Assembly (NCBI GenBank): GCA_023375675.1
Contig: JALQBC010000067.1
Location: forward strand, 1 to 64,000
DNA from: Cytospora piceicola
Taxonomy: Eukaryota; Ascomycota; Sordariomycetes; Diaporthales; Cytosporaceae
Length of the DNA: 64,000 nucleotides
Direction: 5' to 3'
In this document: positions 39,245 through 50,500 of the stretch, piece by piece
How the letters are laid out: every line of letters begins with the position of its first letter
How positions within the stretch are numbered: the stretch's first letter is position 1
Made by a program: the position numbers and the translations under genes
Notes under the pieces: generated by a model
Seen by the model: the letters and a program-made list of their open reading frames with translations, nothing else
The model's database searches: none
Told to the model about the DNA's origin: nothing

Positions 39245-39485
39245 TTTTTTAGGACAGAACAGATCTCAATTTAATGTGAAATTCTTTATCTTCGGTCTTG
39301 TGTTCTTACTTTTTTACTTAGAAATAACTTTGGTGTTTCCGTATGCAGTTTGTCAATCTTTAAACCGTTTTTACGGTTTAAGAATTGTATTAATCTTTTT
39401 GGTTATAGTTACTATAGGTTTTATCTACGAGCTTGGTAAAGGTGCGCTTAAATTGATAGTAAACAAAACTCTACTTATAAATTAA
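39245..39485 (+). pseudogene. displaced 3' end of nad3
   Basis: Reads [20 protein letters not shown] and continues through [28 protein letters not shown] to a TAA. It starts in mid-gene, lacking the N-terminal ~50 residues. Substitutions at otherwise conserved sites (D to Y in FLLFYLEI, S to C, I to F) suggest it is no longer under selection. A GIY-YIG ruin separates it from the intact gene. Confidence 0.85.
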
Positions 39486-40240
39486 GCCAAACCAGTACTA
39501 ATATTTAAATCTCTTACCTTTCAAAAGGTAATACTACTCCTAGCAGAGGTTTATTAACCTCTGAAAATAAAGCACAATAATTTATGAGGGGGGGGGGACA
39601 AGGTCATATAGTACATGGATTATCTTTATCCCCCCCCCCCCTCTTCAATATCTCAAATAAGGTTCTATTCAGCTAGTAATAAAGTTAGCAAAGATAGTTT
39701 AGATTTTTTAAGAAAAGTTCATTCTTCTAGGCTAGTTTTGTCGGGACAAAACTTGTTTTTGTTCCTCAAAACGAGATGAAAATAATCCCTTTTTTTACAG
39801 TTTATCGTTTTTTAAAAGATTTACCTACACGGGAAATAGGTAAGAAAAACCTAAATCTTAATCTTATTAACTCTAATCTCAAACGTCATATACCTGATTT
39901 TTAGTTAACACTTCCATACTTTAATATTTTAAAGGGTATAAAACCAGTTAGATTCGAATTACCCGTAGATGACACATTTACAGAATTAGTGGGTAAATAT
40001 ACACGTGGTAGTGAAATTGGTAAAGCATACTTCGGGCGAGTGTATAAATTCACCAATAAAATTCATGGTTAATCTTATATAGGATCATCTGTTTCTTTAG
40101 CTAATTGGTTAATTACTGGTTATTATGGACCTGAATTGGGGGGAATAGAGTTATTTATTTGTCTATAAAGGAGGCAGGGTTAGATAAATTCTATCTTGAA
40201 GTATTCTTATTAACTAAAGAAATAGAAAATTATTTAGCTT
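39486..40240 (+). pseudogene. GIY-YIG endonuclease pseudogene upstream of atp9
   Basis: Near 40040-40110 a damaged domain is readable: GRVYKFTNKIHG, a TAA, then SYIGSSVSLANWL. Several stops on either side. Upstream (39590-39650) long G and C runs form a hairpin-like block. No intact frame remains. Confidence 0.55.
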
Positions 40241-40283
40241 TGTCTGTGGCTTTGCCACCCCCCCCCCCCCTCGGGGGATAAGC

Positions 40284-40710
<427 letters not shown>

Positions 40711-40771
40711 AATTCCGGAAGCTTTAGCTTTAGCTTTAGCTTTATAATTCCCCTAGCTTGCGCACTCATTT

Positions 40772-41098
40772 TTGGAGTATAAAATTATCAAAAGACCATC
40801 CCCCCCCCCCTTCCCTTCCAGGGGGGGGGGTGACGGAAAGGAAAAACACACGGCTGAAGCTTTAAATTCTATAAGAAATGCGGCTTTAAATAGAAGTAAA
40901 CTTTCAAAGCCAGGTGTTGAAGTCGAAATCACTGATCTTGATACTAAACTTACTACTACTTATGAATCTATCCGTAAGGCAGCAAATGCTATTAATTCTG
41001 ACATCAAATCTTGATCTCGTAGGGAGAAATATCAAATAGAAAAAGGGATTAACACGCCTTACAGAGGTAGATATATGATAGTATTTAAGAGGTCTTAG
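40772..41098 (+). pseudogene. C-terminal fragment of a GIY-YIG endonuclease after atp9
   Basis: After a C/G-run hairpin (40800-40832), the frame reads VEITDLDTKLTTTYESIRKA (NUMOD1-like helix-turn-helix) and TPYRGRYMIVF, ending at TAG 41096-41098, with one TGA-Trp. No nuclease domain remains, so this is the tail of a lost gene. Confidence 0.7.
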
Positions 41099-41127
41099 TT
41101 TCTACTTTATCCGGAACTTGCTTAAGC

Positions 41128-41179
41128 TTTTTTTTTTTATTGCATTGATTATGGCATTTTATTATTATACGTTGCTTAA
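41128..41179 (+). pseudogene. displaced 3' end of atp9
   Basis: GCATTGATTATGGCATTT then TATTATTATACGTTGCTTAA matches the last codons of atp9 ([12 protein letters not shown]) if one T is restored. About 45 nt are recognisable. It follows the GIY-YIG tail in the same order seen at nad3 and cox2. Confidence 0.6.
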
Positions 41180-41339
41180 AATCTCTCGATGTTTTTTTTT
41201 CGCCCACGCACCCTTCGGAGCAGTAGGATGCTAACAAAGTTAGCGTCTCATCCTTCATACTATTATAACTTTTATTGCCTACCTTTATCGAACTGTTCCA
41301 CAATGAAGGTAGGCAAAAGCTGAAGGGCCTCTATCAGGG

Positions 41340-41808
41340 GTAGTCTTTGGTTTATGTCCAAAAATATCCTTTAGCTCAGGTAACTCCGATATAAATGATA
41401 ATACTAATAGTATCTCTCTTTCATCTATTAGTAAATTAGGTATTAAAACTTATGTAAATCCAGCTATGCCTGAATCTCGTGATGAAGCATTAATGAGAAG
41501 TCTTATTAATTTATTTGGGTGTGGTCATTACAAAACTCGAGGTAGTAATTTGCAGAGTGGTTATTTTTACTGTATTAGTTTTCCAGATATCTCCTAATCC
41601 CCCCCCCCTACGAGCAATTCGTGCGGGGGGGGGGATAAGGAGGAAAAATCATACCGTTTTTTCAAAAACATGTGGTTATAGGTGTAAAATATATGGATTT
41701 TCAAGATTGATGCTGAGTAGCTGAATTGATGCAAAAGGGGTACATAAGACATAAGAAGAATTTGAATTAATCAGTCAAATTAAGTCTGGTATGAATTCCG
41801 GAAGATAG
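41340..41808 (+). pseudogene. LAGLIDADG endonuclease C-terminal fragment split by a GC hairpin
   Basis: Readable parts: EALMRSLINLFGCGHYKTRG near 41483, FPDIS near 41580, then after the hairpin PFFQKHVVIGVKYMDFQDW near 41653 and QIKSGMNSGR before a TAG at about 41806. These match the second domain of the nad2-type LAGLIDADG enzymes. The first domain is absent. The GAGCAATTCGTG hairpin (41591-41642) interrupts it. Confidence 0.7.
41591..41642. repeat. GC hairpin (GAGCAATTCGTG family), copy 2
   Basis: CTCCTAATCC, C run, TACGAGCAATTCGTGCGG, G run, GGATAAGGAG. It sits inside the LAGLIDADG fragment, which shows that it arrived as an insertion. Confidence 0.85.
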
Positions 41809-41915
41809 ACCCTGCAGTTTACTTGTGTTTGTTAAGAAATTTCTTTATATGCGGTTAACTACTAACTTAACCTAATCTAGTGTTTAATATATAAGGTAAG
41901 CTAAGCGAAGATAAC

Positions 41916-42275
41916 TTTCGATGTCCGTTTTAGCAGAGGGTGGGTGTTGGGTCATCAGGATATTGAGCAGACTAATATCCTGATTTTAATTCACATATTG
42001 TACCAGATTCTTACTTGGAAGCAGGTAGATTTAGATTGTTACAAGCAGAAGTAAATTTACTTGGATGAATCTTCCCCACCGCTTCGCTACGAAGTTGGGG
42101 AAGATAATATTATTATTACTGCACTGGCGGTGATGAAGAATACATTCTTTCGCGTACCTCATTGGGTATTAATAGTGTTGATCGACCATCTACCGGTAGA
42201 TTAAATCAAGTATCTATTTTTATTAATAGATAAGGTTTTCCTGCTGTTATATTTAGTTTGTATTTGAGTATTGCT
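41916..42275 (+). pseudogene. intron-free decayed copy of cox2 (exons 2-6 region)
   Basis: Segments line up in order with cox2: TTTTAGCAGAGGGT near 41931, CATCAGGATATTGAG ... CTAATATCCTGATTTT near 41953, GTACCAGATTCTTACTTGGA near 42000, then GGTGATGAAGAATACATTCT, CATTGGGTATTAAT, and GGTAGATTAAATCAAGTATC near 42197 continuing INR-stop-GF. All cox2 introns that interrupt the live gene at these places are absent. Two short inserts occur, including the hairpin at 42071-42103. Confidence 0.75.
42071..42103. repeat. GC hairpin (CTTCGTAGCGAAG family), inverted copy
   Basis: Exact reverse complement of 12491-12520 over about 30 nt (CTTCCCCACCGCTTCGCTAC then GAAGTTGGGGAAG). It interrupts the cox2 remnant. 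Confidence 0.75.
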
Positions 42276-42339
42276 TGAACACCGCCTACGCTTCGCTCCA
42301 AACCCCCCCCCCCTGGGGTAAGGAGGAGAGAAAAAAAAA

Positions 42340-44590
42340 TTTTTTTTGTTATTCCTTAAGGTCTATAAATTTAAATGGTAATGGATAAATGATTTATTCG
42401 AGGATGAAGGCTAGCTAATAAAGTAGTAGCCGATATATATACAATCTTTATAAATAAAAAATGAATTTATTGTTAAATATTAATCTAGACGCTCCTAATG
42501 CATGAGGTATATATTTTCAAGATAGTGCTACTCCTCGATTTGAAGGATTAGTAGAATTGCATGATAACATTATGTATTACTTAGTTATTATATTATTTGG
42601 TGTAGGGTGAGTCTTATTATCTATAATAAGAAACTATGTAGCTACAAAGTCACCTATTTCACACAAATACTTAAACCACGGTACAGTGTGCCTGCTCAAA
42701 AGTGTTCCAAGATAAAAAAAAAAAAAAAAAGCCCCTTAAATTTGGGCGGAGCCTTATTTTCAAATGAAATACGAAATCAATGAAAAGTGCGAGTTTATTC
42801 TACTTTTAGCCCTAAAGACCCTGATGATTATAAACAAATCTTTAATACCTCTGCTGTAGTTTATGATGACGCTTATTCTATGCAAAAGCTAATTATAAAA
42901 GAAAACAAAGGTAAAGCAGGAATTTACATGTGAACTAATAAACTTACTGGTGACATATATGTAGGGCGATCGGTGGATTTATCTAAAAGATTTAAAAAAT
43001 ACTTTAGCTTAAGCTATATAGAAAGCAGAAATGAGCTTATAATAAGTAGAGCATTAATAAAGTATGGATATTCTGATTTTGCTCTTACTATCTTAGAATA
43101 TTGTAATGAATCTGAGTTAGATATCAAAGAATAACATTACTTTGATACTCTAAACCCTCAGTATAATATTCAAAAAATAGCTGGTGGTAGTTCTAAAGGT
43201 TTAATTTGATCTGAGGATACTAAGGCCAAAATTAGTCAATATTTAAAAGGGGTTTATGCTGGAGAGGGGGAGGGAGGGGTCCTCAGATTATTGATAACTA
43301 ACACTAATACCCCCCCCCCCCCTGAATTTAAGGGTAAATAATTTGGTGCACCAGACTCAGATTTGTGGAAGGTTGCATAATAATGTAAGAGGTGTAATAA
43401 AAATTTCCGGGTTTAATTCAGGAAATCTTTGTTATTGCCACATGATATTGAATAATTTTGCTTTCGCTTGTCCTACACTCCTTCTGAGGAATTATATATA
43501 TATTCCGTTCAAATAAATAAGGTAGCTATTTTTATTGACAAGGTAAGGTGCTTTCGGTGGGTGGGTGAAATTACCATCCTTTTTAGTTTCAGTCGCTATT
43601 TTAGTCAGTCCAGTTTTGCTGCTTGTAGTATCGCCCTAGCTGGCTTCTGGGAAGCTTCGCGCAAAAAAATTGTTATTCCTTAAGGTCTGTACATTTAATA
43701 AAAAGGATAAAAGATTTATCCGCTAACGAAGGCTATCTAATAAAGTAGTAGCCGATGTATAGACAATCTTATAAATAAAAAATGAATTTATTGTTAAATA
43801 TTTTAAATATTAATCTAGACGCTCCTAATGCATGAGGTATATATTTTCAAGATAGTGCTACTCCTCAATTTGAAGGATTAGTAGAATTGCATGATAATAT
43901 TATGTATTACTTAGTTATTATATTATTTGGTGTAGGGTGAGTCTTATTATCTATAATAAGAAACTATGTAGCTACAAAGTCACCTATTTCACACAAATAC
44001 TTAAATCACGGTACACGTGTGCCTGCTCAAAAGTGTTCTAATCTTATAAATTATAATCAGTCTTTAATTTCTTGTTTATCTCCTGTATATATCTCCCGTA
44101 AAGTACGTGCTTATTCTACCTCTAGTCCGAGTGATACGAATGATTCTAGCGATGATCCTTTTAATCCTGCGGCAATTTATGAGGATGCCTCTTCAATGAA
44201 GAAGTCGATCTTAAAAGATAATGCAGGTAAAGCTGGAATTTATATGTGAACTAATAAACTCACTGGAGATATATACGTAGGACAATCCGTTGACCTACGA
44301 AAAAGATTTCTTAACTATTTTAACTTAAGTTATTTACTTAGACGTAATGAACTCATAATTAGTAGAGCTATACAAAAATATGGGTATTCAAATTTTTCGG
44401 TAACTATTTTAGAGTATTGTGATAAAGGGGACTTAGATGTTAGAGAACAACATTACTTTGATACTCTAAACCCTGAGTACAATATCCAGAAAATAGCTGG
44501 TGGTAGTTCCAAAGGTTTAATCTTGTCTAAGGAAACCAAAGATAAGATTAGTAAAGCTTTAAAGGGAGTTTATGTTGAAGATAAAGCTTA
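42340..44590 (+). repeat. Tandem duplication of cox2 leader, exon 1 and GIY-YIG domain
   Basis: Unit 1 runs about 42340-43250, unit 2 about 43665-44575. They share GTTATTCCTTAAGGTCT, AATAAAGTAGTAGCCGAT, exon 1, and the nuclease domain through GGTGGTAGTTC(T/C)AAAGGTTTAAT. Unit 1 is decayed, unit 2 is the live one. Confidence 0.9.
42461..43345 (+). pseudogene. cox2 exon 1 plus GIY-YIG gene, decayed duplicate
   Basis: 42461-42682 codes a full cox2 exon 1 (three residues shorter near the start than the live copy and with R for Q in DSATPRF). Two bases (CG) missing just after GGTACA shift the fused frame. The GIY-YIG domain ([18 protein letters not shown] near 42918) then has a TAA at about 43132 in place of the Gln of EQHYF. 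A GC insert and C run end it near 43310. Confidence 0.88.
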
Positions 44591-47500
44591 CTGATATGGC
44601 CGTACTATGAGCGCTGCAACCAGGGAACTTATGAGTTCAAAACGAAAGGGTGAGCTTAATCCTTTATACGGTAAATCTCATAGCGAAGAGAGTAAAGAGC
44701 TAATGAGACAAAAAGCGTTAGGTCGAAAATACTCCGAAGAGACGAAATTATTAATGAGTTCAAAACGTGGAAATCCTGTTAATATATACGAAAAGTGTAC
44801 ATCGGAAGGGTTTAAATTAATAGGTAGTTTTGTCTCCGCGAGAAGAGCTGGTAAATTTTTAGGTATTAGCGGAAGTACTATTATAAGATATATGGAATCG
44901 GGTATGATATTTAAAGACAGATATAAATTTTCATCTAAATAAAGATGAATAGCATTAGAGTAACTATGAGTTTAATTTCACTGAATGCAGGAAAAACCTA
45001 AAGCCTTTGGTACTAATAATAAACTAAAAAAAGATTTAAATTATTCGTGAAAATTCAAAGGATGTAACAATGGTTAATCGTGCAGGAAACCCAACTAATT
45101 TTCCTTTATGAGTTGGTTATCCCCAGAGACTAAACGTGAAACGGTCAGTTATTAAGTTTTCCTGGCTAAATAAATTAGGGCTGTGCAGCTGTCAAGGTTG
45201 GCTGCATAATCTTAATTTTATTCCGCATAAATGGAAAACTTTAGCTGGTTGAAGATATAGTCCAATTTTATATGAAAATATAAAAAGAAAGACACTTATA
45301 GAGTTAATATGAACTATAACTCCGGCTGTAATACTTATGTTAATTGCTTTCCCTTCTTTTAAATTATTATACTTAATGGATGAAGTGAGCGATCCTTCAA
45401 TGTCAGTTTTAGCAGAGGGTCTAGGTGGCCCTAAATCATATATATTAAATAAAAAAGTAAATACCCGTGAGGGTTCAAGAATAAATATTTTTAGCAAGTT
45501 TGCCTTTTTACATTGTCGTTGGTTCAATACTAGAGTGAGAGCTGCGTCAAGAATAGGTCCACATAATCAAGATGTTGTTTCTGTAATAGTAGGTTCCCTT
45601 TTAGGAGATTCATATGCAAATAGAAGATCTGTGGAAGGAACTCGTATTTGTTATAGACAAAGTAGTATTCATAAAGATTATTTATTTTGATTGTACAATT
45701 TTTTTTACACACGAGGTTATTGTACTAATTTAGAACCTAGAATGTACACTAGATTGTTGAAACATAAAGGTAAAGAAGTTCAACATTTTGGGTATGAATT
45801 TAATACTTTTACATTTAGAAGTTTTAATTGACTACATGAAATGTTTTATCATAAAGGTAAAAAAGTTATAAACCCTATGATAGAAGAATTTATTACTCCT
45901 TTAAGCTTAGCTATTTGAATTTCTTCCCATCCAAAATCTTATACAGAACTCAAATTTTATACTGATATCCGAAGAAAGGAAGATATTGACAAATTAATTG
46001 CTATATTAAAAGATCGTTTTGGACTTATTTGTTATAGCTTTGATTATAAAAAATCTTACTTTGGAATTGGTATAGCTAATAAATCTAAAGAGTCGTTTAA
46101 AACTCTTGTAGATCCTTTTATAATAAATTGAAAAGCCGATACCAGGCTAGTTAAATCTTGCATTAATATGCATTTAAAAACCAACTCTTAATTTCATGCT
46201 ATGCACAAAAATATTTATCTCAGACAGAAAACATATTACGAAGTATTAACTGGTGGAATTCAGTATCAATATTCCCTGATGAACTTCTTACGCAGAGATA
46301 GCGTAGAACAATTCATCTGCAAGTATATGCCCTGCAGGGTTGAAAAAGCCATGCGACAAAACTATGTCTTAACTTAGTAAGTTAAAATCTACGTTATGGT
46401 TTTAAACGAAAAGTGCACTGAAACCTGTAGGAAGGAGGTAGGTACAAGGAATATTGCTTGAGATTGTGATCTATCAACGACGCTTTCTGAGGGCTCCATT
46501 AGCCTTGGGATGAGGAACGGAAAGGTAAAGACGGACCGGTACTGCGCTGCTGTGTAAGCTCAGGACTCCAGGGAACCGAAAGGATGGACAGGTAAGATTG
46601 TTCACATATGACGGTAAGAATCACAAGTGCGGATGACGGGTATGCCCAATTCTTATCGGTATTTTACCCCTTTTTTTTAAATATACAAATGAAAATGACA
46701 AAACAAAAAAATTATCTTGCTCATCTTGCCTGTTTTAGCTTATTTTATATTTCTCATTGCGTAAATTTAGCTTTTTTAACATTCTTTCTTTGCGGTTTAC
46801 ACTATATAAGTCGATTTTTTCAGCCTACGGTAGAAAAATCAACATTAATTAAATCTAACTTGGGTTTAAAGAATAGATTTCTCCCAAACTTCGTAAGCGG
46901 GATCCCTTCTATAGGATCTATTTCGACGCAAGCTAGGGTTAGAAAAAATTATGTAGGTAATAGATGTTATTCAACTAAAGGTCGTTCTAGTCCTTTGGTA
47001 GCTTCATACTCTAATCCTATTGATTTAAAAACGGTTATTTACAAAGAAAATTTAAAAAAAGTTGGAATATACCGTTGAACTAACTTAATAAATGGGAAAA
47101 TTTATATTGGTAGCTCATCTAACTTAGGTAAAAGATTTTCGGGTTATTTATCTTCTATATTTTTAACTAGAGAATCTTTAAAAACCAAAAGTCTTATATA
47201 TTCTGCATTATCTAAATATGGTTATAGTAATTTTAAATTAGATATTTTAGAATATTGCGACCCTAAGGAACTATTAGTTAGAGAACAATACTATTTAGAT
47301 TTATATTTACCTGATTATAATATTTTAAAAACGGCAGGTTCTAGTTTAGGTTTTAAACATTCAGAAGAAACTTTGTTAAAATTTAAACTTAGAGAATTAT
47401 CTAAAGAACATGCTGAATTCTTACGTAAAGCGGGTACAGCTAATTTAGTGGAGCATAATAAAAATAGACGTTTAGAAGTGGCAGTTCATGATTATAATAC

Positions 47501-50500
47501 AGATAAAACTAATACTTATGCTTCAATAGATGAAGCATCTAAAGCAATTAAAGTAGACACTAAGACTTTCTGAGATAAAGAAAAGTCTGAGAAAAATAAT
47601 AATAATATAATACCTTATCAAGGTAGATATGTAATAACAATTTTAAGAGATGGTATAACTAATGTTGATCATAATAAAAGAGTAGAACTAGCCAGAGAGA
47701 ATATATCTAAAGGTTTAATTAATAGGAATAAAGCCAAAGGTAATATTGTAGTTGTAACTAACGTGGTGACAGGGGATTCAGTTAATTATACTTCGGTTAG
47801 TGAAGCAGGCAGAAGTTTAAATGTAAATAGATTTACCGTAAGTAGATATTTAAAAGATCAAAAAGTTTTAAATGGTTTATATAAATTTTCTTATTTATAT
47901 TAATTATACAACTAAGAAGATGACGGGGGTTGAGCTAAGCCTGGTGTTAGAATAGCAACAAATTCTTTTTCTTTCGCTGAAATTGAATTATTAGTTAATA
48001 TATTAAAAAAAAAATTCAATCTAGATTGTACTATTCAATTATTAAAAGCTAGTGGTAATTACTCTATTTATATCAAAAGTTCATCCGTTCCTACTTTAAG
48101 AGAAATAGTTTTACCACATATGCATTCATCTATGAAATATAAATTAGGTTTGTAAATATGGACAATAAATTTCGGTACTGTGTTAGAGAAGGCGTACTTC
48201 GTGTGGATACTAGCTAGACTTCTTTTGGTATTTTGCTTAACTATACGATATATGTAATCAGGTAGCTTTAAATATGCAAATTTTACTTACGAGCTCAAAA
48301 TGTATGTGATAGTCGTGAGTTCAATAGATAAAGCAGTCCAGGTTGGTACTAGCGTTTACAATAACCACCTATTGCTATTTATTGAATTCTGAGAATCCGC
48401 CGGGAATCTCTAAGAAAATTTAATTTTTCTTTGGCGACACGAGTGAAAACAGTTAATATATTTTATAAAAAGGTAATATATAAAATACAAGACTGTCAGT
48501 AAATAATATAAATTTATTCTTATTATTTGTTGCAACAGACTGGGGCACTTGTGGGTGTCAATTTATTTGATGCTTAATGTACAGTCGGCTCTATTTATAA
48601 TATATAAATTTGTAAATAGGTACACCAATGATATTGAAGTTACCAATACCCTGATTTCTTAGATTCAAGTGATGAATTTATAGAATTTGATTCATATATC
48701 GTACCAGATTCTGACTTGGAAGAAGGTAGATTAAGAATGTTAGAAGTAGATAATAGAGCGAAAAGGCCTTAAGCAAGCTTTAATGACTCTAAAGTAGCCA
48801 AACTCCGGGTAAATCCTAAAGAATAAGATACCAAGTAGTAACCTAAAAGGGTAATATTATGGCCGGATGTAATTATTCAGGGTATGGTAATAAGTCTTAT
48901 TATAAATGGGCTTCCGTAAGGTAAGTTATTGCTATGTATTAGAAAGATAGCTCTGATAGCTCCGATAGCTACGTAGTATGTGGTAGGAGGCTCAGGTCGA
49001 AAGACAACAATGGACGTTCGCGGATCTAAAACACCTCTTAACAATGTGTAAAAGAGCAACGAGTAGATGGTTACTCGCCATGTATTAGGTTAAAACCTCG
49101 AATAACTCATAAAAGTGAGGATAGATACATGGTGTAAGGTGTACTCTAATAGCCTATTATTTTTTAAATTATAAGTAAATTGTCTCCCTTTCCAGGGTCC
49201 CACCTTTAGTGTGGGAAGATAGACTGAAAAAAATTAAAATCGGAAACGAGGCGTTATGTCTTTAGCTTATACCTAAAAGTTAGTAAATCCTCTCAAGGTA
49301 AAAGAAGATTAAGGCATGTCACTGCCCTTGAATTAACATATGTTAAACCTTATTTTACTATAAGGGTCAAACAATCTTCTTGAGATGCTTTAGGTTTAAG
49401 AAAATATAGCGCGCTTTGTGTAGGTCCCGAACCATCTAAGTTAAGCCCGTGATTTATTACAGGTTTTACAGATGCAGAGGGTTGTTTTACTATCACAGTT
49501 TATAAGGATTCTACGCGTCCCCTAGGTTGAAGAGTCTGTGCTGAGTTTTTAATTGGACTTCATAAAAGAGACGTAGAGCTTTTAAGACAAATTCAAGCTT
49601 CTTTAGGTGGCATAGGGCGTATTGGTAAATTTGCCAAAGATGCTTATGCTTTAAGAGTAAATACTATTAGTCAAATGTTAAAGATAATTGAGCATTTTGA
49701 CAAATACCCTTTAATTTCTCAGAAACATGCGGATTATCTTCTCTGAAGAGAGATAATCATGATGATGCACCGAAAGGAGCATATAACTCGGGAAGGGCTT
49801 TTAACTATTATTAGTTTGAGAGCTTCCTTGAATTTAGGATTATCTGAGGGTTTAAAATCAGCTTTTCCTAATATCATCCCTGTTCCTAGACCTAAAGTCG
49901 ATAATATAGCTATTCCACATGGTGAATGGCTAGCTGGGTTTACAACAGGTGAGGGTTGTTTTTTTGTTTTTGTAAGTAAATCTTTAACGCATGCGTCAGG
50001 TTTTCAAGTCCAATTAGTATTCCAAATAACTCAACACTCTCGTGATGAGAGACTAATTCAAAGTTTAATTTCTTATTTAGGTTGCGGTAAATTAGTAACT
50101 AGCTCTGATGGTAAAGTGCAGTTCAGAGTAGAAAAATTTTCGGATAATTTTGAAAAAATCCTTGAATTTTTTAGCAATCATAATGTTCGAGGGGTGAAAG
50201 TCGAGGATTTTAATGATTGATGTCTTGTTGCTAAATTAATGCGAGATCGAAATCATTTGACTCCAGAAGGGGTTAATGCGATTGTAAAAATAAAAGCGGG
50301 TATGAACAAAGGAAGAGCTTAATTTGTTTTAGTACAATTACGATGTCGCATACCAAAAACCTAGGTAAGTTTTAGATTAGATATGTCTTTTCATTCAACT
50401 ATGTTAAATCCTTTATAGTCTGTTGGTATAGCCAATCTGGGCTTGCCCCCCTTTTTTTTTCTAATGAAATGAAGGGGGGAAATAATAAAAAAAAACAAAT

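Larger units (their letters stand above)
45421..48622 (+). mobile_element. cox2 intron 2, group I with a nested insert
   Basis: After SVLAEG. The 3' core is CAGTCCAGGTTGG near 48332, GCAACAGACTGGGGCAC near 48532 and GTACAGTCGGC near 48579. It encodes a LAGLIDADG_2-type enzyme split into 45421-45920 and 47919-48155, with about 2 kb between the halves that contains a GC-rich RNA-like block and a GIY-YIG gene. Confidence 0.8.

Noticed and set aside
39276..39485. A second, functional nad3 gene
   Set aside because: Lacks the first half including the conserved Cys loop and has changes at conserved sites; called a displaced 3' end.
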